A DNA stretch of 64,000 nt from the NCBI GenBank assembly GCA_039555135.1, contig CP114179.1, positions 1,302,001 to 1,366,000 on the forward strand, in the 5' to 3' direction. The position numbers and the translations under genes are program-made. The DNA is from Phycisphaeraceae bacterium D3-23. GTDB taxonomy: Bacteria > Planctomycetota > Phycisphaerae > Phycisphaerales > Phycisphaeraceae. Under the pieces are notes generated by a model that worked only from the letters and a program-made list of their open reading frames with translations, was not told the DNA's origin and ran no database searches. Each line of letters opens with the position of its first letter. The first letter of the stretch is position 1. Shown here piece by piece: positions 42,933 through 50,445 of this stretch.

Positions 42933-43754
42933 TCAGCGCACGTCCCAAGCGCCCCAGGCGTTTGTGCCGTCGGTGGTGGTCCACTGCAAGGAGCCGAAGC
43001 CACCCGAGGGGGTTTCGATGCGCCACTCGTTGACGAGCGCGCCAAACCCGTCGGCGACGCCGTTGTAGGTGTGCATCGAGCCGTCGACGGCAAAGTAGTG
43101 GCTGGACTTGTTGCCGTGGATCGTCGAGATCCGGTCGCTGCCCGCGTGGCCGGGGTCCGTGCCCTGTGTGCCGCCGAAGGCCGCCGGGTCTTCTTCGAGC
43201 ACGATTGGGACATAGGCATCGACGTACTGGCCGTTCTCGAGGACCTCGCACTCGATCGGGACGCGGTCGACGGTTGCGCCGGTAAACGCGTAGACGCCCA
43301 TGTAGTCGAATCGGCCGTTCGATCCGGTCCCGTTGCCGATATCACCTGAGGTTTGGAGCTCCGGGCAGAGGTAGGCGGGCACGGTGCCGCGGTTGCCGAT
43401 GGTTGCAACTGGCGCGCCCTGGGCCCCGAGGTAGTCGAGGATCGTGCCGTCGTGGTTGACGCCGCCGATACTGGTGGGCCAGGCCTCCTGCCCGATCCAG
43501 GAGCGGTCGTCGGGGCCGGGCCCGAGCATGTTGACAAAGCCGAAGTCCTTGCCGGTCGCGGGCAGGCGGTCTTTGTGGTCGGTGGAGAAGGCGACAAAGC
43601 ACAGCCCGATGCCGCGCATGTTGCTCTGACACTGGATCCCGCGGGCGGCCTGTCGGGCCGAGCCCAGGGCCGGCAGAAGGATCGCAATCAGGAGAGCGAT
43701 GATCGAGATCACGACCAAGAGTTCGATAAGGGTGAAAGCATTTCGGGTACGCAC
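42933..43754 (-). CDS. Type II secretion pseudopilin-like protein (prepilin N-methylation motif)
   Basis: A 273-residue protein with a prepilin peptidase site at the very N-terminus: [19 protein letters not shown], with the conserved Phe-Thr-Leu-Ile-Glu and a hydrophobic helix. This marks pseudopilins and the many planctomycete proteins of the DUF1559 type. The body holds a conserved-looking [14 protein letters not shown] and CPELQTSGD; Cys residues are frequent. The start is GTG 43754 with AGGAG upstream, which is stronger than any alternative. It probably assembles in or is anchored to the inner membrane. The role here is unknown. Confidence 0.87.
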   Translation of the reverse strand: MRTRNAFTLIELLVVISIIALLIAILLPALGSARQAARGIQCQSNMRGIGLCFVAFSTDHKDRLPATGKDFGFVNMLGPGPDDRSWIGQEAWPTSIGGVNHDGTILDYLGAQGAPVATIGNRGTVPAYLCPELQTSGDIGNGTGSNGRFDYMGVYAFTGATVDRVPIECEVLENGQYVDAYVPIVLEEDPAAFGGTQGTDPGHAGSDRISTIHGNKSSHYFAVDGSMHTYNGVADGFGALVNEWRIETPSGGFGSLQWTTTDGTNAWGAWDVR

Positions 43755-43906
43755 AGTGGGCTCCTAGAGGGGAGGTAAAGAAGACAGGGGAACTTAAGTA
43801 TACGCAAGCGGGGTGAATCGGCCTAGCGAATTTTCGCCCCGCGGCACAAGCTTGCGGGGCCCTGAATCGACCGCCCGCTACGTTAGCGCGGACGATCGCT
43901 GGGTGG

Positions 43907-43937
43907 AAAACCCCCGGCCGACCTGAGCCGGGCCGAG
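43907..43937 (-). terminator. Terminator after PEP-CTERM gene 1
   Basis: GGCCCGGCTCAGGTCGGCCG then GGGGTTTTCC on the minus strand, 20 bases past the stop codon. The T-tract is short. Confidence 0.6.
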
Positions 43938-43955
43938 GGCGAAGGAGGCACGGGT

Positions 43956-44723
43956 TTACGCGCGTCGGCGCCGGAGCAGCGCGAGGCCGCCGAGGCCGAG
44001 CAGCGCCAGCGAGCCGGGCTCGGGGACGCCGAGGGACACGGTCGGGTCGTTGAGCTGGCCGATGTAGATATCACCGGCGAAGCCGCTGGGATGGCCGCCG
44101 AAGCCGATCGGCCGGTTCAGCGAGTCGCCGAAGTCGGAGACGAAGACGCCGGTGGCCGTATCGACCGTGCCATCGACGTCGAGGGTGATGTCGCCGATCA
44201 CGTTGGTCAGGTCCGCACCGTTGGTCACGGTGAAGGTGGCGACGACATGGTGCCACTGGCCGTCGTTGAGCGGTCCGGCCGAGCTGGTCAGCAGAGCACC
44301 GGCGCTGTCGCTGAGCTTGAAGTCGATGCCGAAGTTGGGGTTGAACTGGATACCTTCGGTGCCGGCGTAGTCGATCAGACTGGCGCTGCCGCCCAGCGTG
44401 GTGCTGGAGGTGTTGAACCAGACATCCATCGTGAACCCGCCGGCCGCAACGATCGAGGCGTTGTCGAGCAGGTCGATGTCGTTGGTGATGATCCGGTCGG
44501 TCGAACCGTCGAATTCGTAGGACATATCGCCGGCGTTGGGGCCACCCGCGACCACGGTCACACCTGCTCCGGCGGTGCCGTCGTTGCCCATGCCGCTGGA
44601 GTCCACGCCGATGCCGTCGGCGGCGTCGTAGACGACGATCGGCGTCAGCGCGGCTTCGGCGTTGAGCGCGAAGCCGGTGAGGGCGATTGCGGCCAAGGCC
44701 GCGATACTAGTGCGAATCTGCAT
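43956..44723 (-). CDS. PEP-CTERM protein 1 with LamG-like domain
   Basis: A secreted protein of 255 residues: signal peptide (SIAALAAIALTGFALNAEA), a LamG/concanavalin-like domain (GFTMDVWFNTSS, GQWHHVVATFTV) and a PEP-CTERM sorting tail (VPEPGSLALLGLGG, then LLRRRRA). PEP-CTERM proteins are cleaved and displayed by exosortase, usually in bacteria that make exopolysaccharide. The start is ATG 44723, preceded by AGGAGGAATCGAC, which also precedes PEP-CTERM gene 2. Its tail is the same as those of the next two genes. Confidence 0.9.
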   Translation of the reverse strand: MQIRTSIAALAAIALTGFALNAEAALTPIVVYDAADGIGVDSSGMGNDGTAGAGVTVVAGGPNAGDMSYEFDGSTDRIITNDIDLLDNASIVAAGGFTMDVWFNTSSTTLGGSASLIDYAGTEGIQFNPNFGIDFKLSDSAGALLTSSAGPLNDGQWHHVVATFTVTNGADLTNVIGDITLDVDGTVDTATGVFVSDFGDSLNRPIGFGGHPSGFAGDIYIGQLNDPTVSLGVPEPGSLALLGLGGLALLRRRRA

Positions 44724-44805
44724 GTCGATTCCTCCTGAATAGGGAGTAGAAATTGGTGGGCCATGCCTGACCCGGTTCCGCGGAGACGCGCCGCGGAGTC
44801 AACGC

Positions 44806-44831
44806 CACGGGCCCGCGGTGGCGGGGCCGTG
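44806..44831 (-). terminator. GC-rich hairpin after PEP-CTERM gene 2
   Basis: Near-perfect stem CACGGCCCCGC/GCGGGCCCGTG with a 4-base loop, downstream of the gene at 44849. Nearly identical to 45607-45632. No T-tract, so terminator is a guess. Confidence 0.45.
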
Positions 44832-44848
44832 ACGAAAGAGTGCGAAAC

Positions 44849-45526
44849 TTACGCGCGTCGGCGTCGCAGGAGCGCGAGCCCGCCGAGGCCCAGCAATGCG
44901 AGCGAGCCGGGCTCGGGGATGAACTCGTTGTAGTGGTTGCTGATCGCGTTACCACTCAGCGCCGAGTCGTAGACCGCGACACCGATCAGCGAGCCGTTGA
45001 GGGCGTCCACGCTTTCTGCGGTGCCGTGGTTGTACGCGTGGCCGATGCCGGTGAGCCCTGACAGAGCAATCGACGCGGTCGGGATGGTCTCGACGAACAC
45101 GCCGTTGACGTAGAGCTGCATGTCCGTGCCGTCGGCGACAAACACGGCGTGGGTCGTGGTGTTGACGGCGTGGGGTGTGGTCGCCGTAAAGTCCGCGACG
45201 CCGAACGCCGTGACACCGTAGGTGCCGGAGTTGTTCCACTGGTTCATCTTGAGCCCGGCGCTGTCGCCGGCCGGTGCGCCGAGCGAGCCCATGAAGGCGT
45301 TGCTGCCGTCACCGCCGGGGGCGTTGTAGATGAACTCGTAGGTGACGCCGCCGTTGGTGGCGTCATCGTACGCGCCGATGTCGGCCTCCATGGGCGCGTT
45401 GACGTTGGTGTCGGTGTAGCCGGCACCGTCGCCGGCGACCGCCGCCTGCCACTCGGCCAGCCCGGCCGAAGCCGTGCCGACGAAGGCGACGGCGCCGAGG
45501 CCCGCCAAAAGGGTCCGTGTCTGCAT
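44849..45526 (-). CDS. PEP-CTERM protein 2 with LamG-like domain
   Basis: A secreted protein of 225 residues: signal peptide (LLAGLGAVAFVGTASAG), then a domain with strands typical of LamG/concanavalin folds (THAVFVADGTDMQLYVNG, VAVYDSALSGNAIS), and a PEP-CTERM tail (IPEPGSLALLGLGG, LLRRRRA). It resembles a shorter version of the neighbouring protein 1. The start is ATG 45526, with AGGAGG 7 bases upstream and a leader identical to that of gene 1, so the three genes look like tandem duplicates. Confidence 0.88.
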   Translation of the reverse strand: MQTRTLLAGLGAVAFVGTASAGLAEWQAAVAGDGAGYTDTNVNAPMEADIGAYDDATNGGVTYEFIYNAPGGDGSNAFMGSLGAPAGDSAGLKMNQWNNSGTYGVTAFGVADFTATTPHAVNTTTHAVFVADGTDMQLYVNGVFVETIPTASIALSGLTGIGHAYNHGTAESVDALNGSLIGVAVYDSALSGNAISNHYNEFIPEPGSLALLGLGGLALLRRRRA

Positions 45527-45606
45527 GTCGATTCCTCCTAAAAAAGGGGTGAGGTGAAGTAGGCCATGCCTGGCCTGATCCACGGCCACGCGCCGCGGGT
45601 CAACGC

Positions 45607-45632
45607 CACGGGCCCGCGTCGGCGGGGCCGTG
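45607..45632 (-). terminator. GC-rich hairpin after PEP-CTERM gene 3
   Basis: Stem CACGGCCCCGC/GCGGGCCCGTG. Nearly identical to 44806-44831, downstream of the gene at 45650. Confidence 0.45.
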
Positions 45633-45649
45633 ACGAAAGAGTTCGAAAC

Positions 45650-46372
45650 TTACGCGCGTCGGCGTCGCAGCAGCGCGAGGCCACCGAGGCCCAGCAGCGC
45701 CAGCGAGCCGGGCTCGGGGACGTTGTTGGTGAAGACGATCTCGGCCAGGCCGGCCCGGTCGCCGCCAGCCACCGGGTTGCCCGGGTTGCCGGGGTCGTCC
45801 GTGCCGAAGTGGTTGTCGTTGACGGTCAGGCGGATGAAGTTGGCATCGGTTGCTGCGAGTGCGACCGTCGTGCCCTCACCGGGGGCCGCGCCGAACGGGA
45901 CCGCAACCGTCTGGCTGCTGCCGAACGTCGTGCCGCCATTGGTCGAGAATTCGATCGTCACGTCCGAGATGGCGTTGCCGCCGTACACGCCGAAGTGGTA
46001 CCCCCAACTGGTAAACGAGTCGACCGTGTGGGTCGCGCCCAGGTCGATATCGAAGACGATCGTGCCGCCGGCACCCGCCGGGTCGAAGTAGTCGCCTGTC
46101 GGGCCGTTGGGGTCGGTCGTGGTCCATGCGTTGCCAGGCGCACTGAACGACACGGCCTCGTGGGTAACACTCCCGAGGTTAGACTCATCATTCGCGAGGG
46201 CGGCGCTCAGGCCGTTGCCGTTGATGAGGTTCGTCTCGTTGTCCAGGTTCAGCCCAGCGAGTTCGACGCCGGTACCGACGTAGCTGATGCTTGTTGGTGT
46301 GATGACATCGGCGTTTGCAACGCCGACTAGCGTCAGGGCCGTGAGGCCGGCGAATAGGGTCTTGGTCGTCAT
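45650..46372 (-). CDS. PEP-CTERM protein 3 (F5/8-type-C-like domain)
   Basis: A secreted protein of 240 residues: signal peptide (LFAGLTALTLVGVANA), a galactose-binding-like beta domain (YFDPAGAGGTIVFDIDLG, VDSFTSWGYHFGVYGG, FIRLTVNDNH), and a PEP-CTERM tail (VPEPGSLALLGLGG, LLRRRRA). The mature domain is unrelated to those of genes 1 and 2, although the tail is the same. The start is ATG 46372 (MTTKTLF), and the longer frame upstream is not coding. It is the first of three PEP-CTERM genes downstream of the FecR-LamG gene. Confidence 0.87.
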   Translation of the reverse strand: MTTKTLFAGLTALTLVGVANADVITPTSISYVGTGVELAGLNLDNETNLINGNGLSAALANDESNLGSVTHEAVSFSAPGNAWTTTDPNGPTGDYFDPAGAGGTIVFDIDLGATHTVDSFTSWGYHFGVYGGNAISDVTIEFSTNGGTTFGSSQTVAVPFGAAPGEGTTVALAATDANFIRLTVNDNHFGTDDPGNPGNPVAGGDRAGLAEIVFTNNVPEPGSLALLGLGGLALLRRRRA

Positions 46373-46510
46373 TGGGGATTCTCCAAAAAAAGGAATCATT
46401 CTTTTCTCCCAGCGGAACACCCGCGTGGGCTTGCCGAGGTCGGCCGGGTCCCCGTGTGCTCGGCATACACGGCGGCAAAGGCTTTGCACCCGTCTCCGGG
46501 CACGGGCCAC

Positions 46511-48298
46511 TCAATCGCGATCCAACTCCAGTGTCGCGTGTGCGACGATCTCCTCCGAATCCAGCACCCAATCGTACACCACCAATTCGTCGATCCCGCC
46601 CGACCAGTGCTCGGTACCGACGCCGACGCCGACGCGGGCGTCGCCGATGAGCGTCCGGCTACGGGACGGCGGGATAAAGAGCCGGCCTTCGCCGCCGCGG
46701 TGCCGATTGACACCCGCTTGATCGGCGATGCGGTGGGCAACCAGTCGGCCGTCGATGTACATCGCAAGCCGGCCTTCCCCGTCCATCGACGCCGCCACAT
46801 GCACCCACTGGTCCGTCGGCAGGGGCGAGCGTGATGTCGCATCGAACACCGAAAAGCCGGTGAAGTGGAGGGTCGGCCCACCCACAACATCCTCGGGCAA
46901 GCCCGACACACCAAAACCCAGACCGCCTATGTGTCTACCGTCCGCATCGAGTTCGTTGTTCGCGATGATGCGCATCCGGCGATCGACCCCGGAGGGCACA
47001 AACACCCACGCCTCGACCGTAAAGCCGGCCGCGACATCCAAACCGCTCAGCGCGTCCGACGTGATCGACCGACGCCCCGAGAGCTGCAGCGCCTGGTCAC
47101 TTGGCTCGCCGCCCGGGAAGCAATCGGGCGAGAGGTCCGAGGTCCACACCCCGGCCAGCGCCGCGTTGGCCGCACCCAAGCCCGCGAGCACGCCGTCGCC
47201 ATCCACTTCGTTGAAACGCCAGTAGGCCAGGGGCTCGGCGTCGCGGACCCGCCGCTCGTAAGCGCCGGGCACATGACGGTAAAACGCGCTGGGCTGCGAC
47301 GCGATCGCCGTCGGCGCATGACCCGCACGGACGACCGATGCCTCACCGACCACGGCTTGTACGGGCTCAAATGCTTGAGACGATCGGCCGGGCTCAAGAC
47401 GAACCGTGCCACGCAACACATGCATCGCGCTGCCGCGCGTCCCGCCGGATTCGATCGCGACCTCCGCCCCGAGACCGACGACCTCCATCGTGTCTGTGCG
47501 GATCGTAAAGCCATCGGCCAGTTCGGGGACATGGCCGACGAGCTTGCCGCGGTCGAGTGTGACGAGCATGTCCGACGTCGGCACCAAACGGGCGGGGGCT
47601 TCGATTGTCAGCGACACGCCGCTTGTCATTTCGAGCTCGATGATGCCCGACGCCAGCTCGATCGGCCGATCAAACACGGCCGTGTTGGCCTCAACACCCC
47701 GGCCGTCGGCCCACCGGGCATCCAACACCGCAGCGACACGCGCGACACGCACGGGCTGCTCCACACTGAGATGGCCAACGCCCGAGCGCGGGTTGCTCGC
47801 GACGGCTTCGGGCTGTGTTGTCGGCGTTGGCGCGGGCCGGTTGAACCAGACCACCGAAGCCACCAGCGCGATCACCGCCGCAAGGCCGAGCCAAACCAAG
47901 GCCTTAGGGATCACGATCACCCGATGGTCGGAGAGTACATCGGGTCGCTGCGAAGCGGCACGCAGGCGGCGTATCTCGGCCTCGGCCTGCTGCAGCCGGT
48001 GCTGCTCTTCTTCTTCCAGCATCCGGCGCGACAATTCTTCACGCTGACGATCGATCACGCCTGTCAATAGGACCTGCCCGATCGCGCTGTCCGCTGCGCG
48101 GGCGGCGTGTGTCTCGGCACCGGCTCGCCAGTCCAGCGTGCAGACCGTCATCATCAGATCGGCGTAGTCCGTGCGCGCCTGAGCATCACCCGCCAGCATC
48201 GCCTCAAGACGGGCGTGGTCTGCGGCGTCGAGGTCGCCCTCGGCCGCACGCAGCACAAGCTCGGTCAGCTCGACATACTTCGCCTGGCGATCAGTCAT
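46511..48298 (-). CDS. FecR-domain transmembrane protein with C-terminal LamG domain
   Basis: A 595-residue membrane protein. The cytoplasmic N-terminus (1-130) is helical with a Glu-rich coil and probably binds the sigma factor. One transmembrane helix follows (ALVWLGLAAVIALVASVVWF). The external part has a FecR domain (IIELEMTSGVSLTIEAPARL, MLVTLDRGKLVGHVPELA) and a LamG domain (FTVEAWVFVP, QWVHVAASMD). This is the planctomycete anti-sigma-like layout. It overlaps the sigma gene by 8 bases, so the pair is translationally coupled. The LamG domain suggests sensing of a polysaccharide outside; that is inferred. Confidence 0.88.
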   Translation of the reverse strand: MTDRQAKYVELTELVLRAAEGDLDAADHARLEAMLAGDAQARTDYADLMMTVCTLDWRAGAETHAARAADSAIGQVLLTGVIDRQREELSRRMLEEEEQHRLQQAEAEIRRLRAASQRPDVLSDHRVIVIPKALVWLGLAAVIALVASVVWFNRPAPTPTTQPEAVASNPRSGVGHLSVEQPVRVARVAAVLDARWADGRGVEANTAVFDRPIELASGIIELEMTSGVSLTIEAPARLVPTSDMLVTLDRGKLVGHVPELADGFTIRTDTMEVVGLGAEVAIESGGTRGSAMHVLRGTVRLEPGRSSQAFEPVQAVVGEASVVRAGHAPTAIASQPSAFYRHVPGAYERRVRDAEPLAYWRFNEVDGDGVLAGLGAANAALAGVWTSDLSPDCFPGGEPSDQALQLSGRRSITSDALSGLDVAAGFTVEAWVFVPSGVDRRMRIIANNELDADGRHIGGLGFGVSGLPEDVVGGPTLHFTGFSVFDATSRSPLPTDQWVHVAASMDGEGRLAMYIDGRLVAHRIADQAGVNRHRGGEGRLFIPPSRSRTLIGDARVGVGVGTEHWSGGIDELVVYDWVLDSEEIVAHATLELDRD

Positions 48299-48938
48299 GG
48301 CTCAGCCCCCCGATCGCTCGGCGGACGCACAGCGACAAGGCCGTGTGGATCCGCGCCATCGCTTTGTACATCCCCGCCGTGGGTCGACCCACACGCTGGG
48401 CGACCTGCTTGATCGTCAGCCCGTCGCGGTAACGCAGCGAAATCAACTCGCGGTCCTTGTCCGTAAGCTTGTGCAGGCAAAGCTCCAACGCGTCATGGCG
48501 CTCATCAAACTTGGCGGCGCTGACCTCTGATGCCTCGGCTAACGACTCGAGTAGCGCCTCGCTGAACACGAGCTTGGACCGCGCAAACTTCTGACGGAAC
48601 TGCAACACCTCGTAACGCGCGATCGCCATCGACCACGCCACAAAGTCTGTGCCCGCCTCGAAGGAATCAAACTTCCGCCACATCACGACGATCGTTTCCT
48701 GCAGCAGGTCGTCTGCATCATTGCGGTTGGGCACTAACGACAAAATAAACGCATGCACCCGGCGCTGATTCGACAACAGAAGCGACAGAAAAAGCTCCGT
48801 CCGGTCACGGCCCGACGAACCGTCAGAGTCATCTCCTGCACCGACCACCGGGCGGTCCGGGTCAACGTCACGCCAGGGCGAGGCGGGGCGGTCTGACGGA
48901 GAATTGGGCAAGACGGCTCCTTCACGGCCGGCACGCAA
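48291..48938 (-). CDS. ECF RNA polymerase sigma factor (Rhodopirellula/Verrucomicrobium family)
   Basis: A sigma-70 type regulator of 215 residues. Region 2 is LSLLLSNQRRVHAFILSLVP...DADDLLQETIVVMWRKF, with WSMAIARYEVL; region 4 is LTDKDRELISLRYRDGLTIK followed by QVAQRVGRP, the helix-turn-helix. The pattern fits the TIGR02989 group. The first 45 residues are disordered. The start is uncertain: GTG 48938 opens the frame, and an in-frame TTG near 48911 has a good AAGGAG in front. It overlaps the FecR-LamG gene and is probably controlled by that membrane protein. Confidence 0.92.
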   Translation of the reverse strand: MRAGREGAVLPNSPSDRPASPWRDVDPDRPVVGAGDDSDGSSGRDRTELFLSLLLSNQRRVHAFILSLVPNRNDADDLLQETIVVMWRKFDSFEAGTDFVAWSMAIARYEVLQFRQKFARSKLVFSEALLESLAEASEVSAAKFDERHDALELCLHKLTDKDRELISLRYRDGLTIKQVAQRVGRPTAGMYKAMARIHTALSLCVRRAIGGLSHD

Positions 48939-49053
48939 AGAGAACGCACCATGAGGTAACCGCGTTAGAAATCCGTGATTAGAGGGCTAAAATAAAAAAA
49001 ACTTGACTCGGCAGGGGAGATTCTGCAAGTATTTGATTTCACACGATTTATGG

Positions 49054-50445
49054 CTATGACAGCGCCAGCGGCGTGCCCGCGTCCCCGAACTGGTCCACCT
49101 CGACCCCCAGCCGTTGGAGCAGCGCGAGGTGCAGGGCGCACAGCCGGTTGTTGTCGCCGCAGTCCACCGCCCGGCCCGTCCGCACCCCCGCCCCGCCGCC
49201 GCCCGCAAGCACCACCGGCAGGTTGTGGAAGTTATGGCTGTTGCCATCGCTCAGGCCCGAGCCGAACAGCAGCATCGTGTGGTCCAGCAGCGTGCCCTCG
49301 CCCTCGGGGATCGCCTTCAGTCGGCCCGTCACGTACGCGAGCTGCTCGATGAAGTACCTGTTGATGAGCTGATACTGCCGCAGCTTGTCGTCGCTGTTCT
49401 CGTGGTGCGACATGTGGTGGTGCCCGCCGCTCACGCCGTCAAGGAAGCTCATGTTCCGTCCCGATACCGAATTGCCAAACATGAACGTCGCGACACGCGT
49501 TTTGTTCATCTGGAACGCCAGCACAATCAGGTCGAGCATCAAGCGGTAGTGCTCGGTCGCGTCCTCGGGCAGGCCCACCGCCGGGCGCGAGAGGTCGTGG
49601 GGATCGATCGTCGTGTCGGGCGTCCACTGTTCACGCCCCTCGCTCTCGAGCGCTTCGATGCGGTGCTCGACCGCGCGGATCGATTCAAAATACTCGCCGA
49701 GCTTCTGCCGATCATTGGCGCTGACGCGGCGCTCCAGCCGCTGCGCATCGTCGAGGACGGCGTCCAGGATGCTGCGGTCGGTCTGCCGCGCAGCGGCCTC
49801 GCGGAACAGGCGGTCAAACGCCTGACGCGGGTAGATCTCTTTGGGCACGGGTGTCGTCGGCGAGGACCAGGAGATATGCCCGCCGTAGATCTGCGTAAAC
49901 CCAACGTTCGTATCGACCCCGCCCCGTGTCGGCTCGGTCGCGAGCACCAGCGAATTCAGCGGGGTCTGCCCGGCATACTGCTGCGCAATGAGTTGGTCCA
50001 TCGACACACCCACGTGCAGGTCGCGCCCCTTCGTCTTGCGCACCGTCTCGCCCGAGAGCAGGTTCGCCGTCTTCGCGTAGTGCCCGTCCCCGCCCGCGGC
50101 GTTGCGGTTGTGCAGCCCCTTCAAGACCAGGATGTCCTGCTTCACGCTTTCCATCGGCGCGAGCGTGTCCGAGAGCGTCATCGCGTCGCCCTCGCCGGCC
50201 GCGTCCCAGTGCCGGGTGTTCACGCCGTTGGGCATGAACAACGCCGCCATGCGCAGCGGCGCACCGCCGGCCGTGAAACCCGCGGCGGCCTCACCCGTCG
50301 CGCCGGCGACGGCCGCGCCGGCCGGAACGCCCTGCGCCATCGCCGAGGAGCCAAACACATTCACCGACTCCAGCCAAGGCAGCGCCAGCGTTACCCCCAG
50401 CCCCTTCAGCATCGTTCGGCGGTCGATCTTCTTCGGCATGTTCAT
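49054..50445 (-). CDS. DUF1552 family protein (Tat-exported)
   Basis: A 463-residue protein of the DUF1552 family, function unknown, always paired with DUF1592-type cytochromes in planctomycetes and related phyla. It carries a twin-arginine-like N-terminus (KKIDRRTMLKGLGVTLALPW). Blocks: RMAALFMPNGVNTRHWD, FMFGNSVSGRNMSFL, GGHHHMSHHENSDDK (a His cluster that could bind metal) and SGLSDGNSHNFHNLPVVLAGG. The start is ATG 50445; the previous gene's stop is at 50442, an ATGA overlap. The His-rich segment is the likely metal site. Confidence 0.9.
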   Translation of the reverse strand: MNMPKKIDRRTMLKGLGVTLALPWLESVNVFGSSAMAQGVPAGAAVAGATGEAAAGFTAGGAPLRMAALFMPNGVNTRHWDAAGEGDAMTLSDTLAPMESVKQDILVLKGLHNRNAAGGDGHYAKTANLLSGETVRKTKGRDLHVGVSMDQLIAQQYAGQTPLNSLVLATEPTRGGVDTNVGFTQIYGGHISWSSPTTPVPKEIYPRQAFDRLFREAAARQTDRSILDAVLDDAQRLERRVSANDRQKLGEYFESIRAVEHRIEALESEGREQWTPDTTIDPHDLSRPAVGLPEDATEHYRLMLDLIVLAFQMNKTRVATFMFGNSVSGRNMSFLDGVSGGHHHMSHHENSDDKLRQYQLINRYFIEQLAYVTGRLKAIPEGEGTLLDHTMLLFGSGLSDGNSHNFHNLPVVLAGGGGAGVRTGRAVDCGDNNRLCALHLALLQRLGVEVDQFGDAGTPLALS

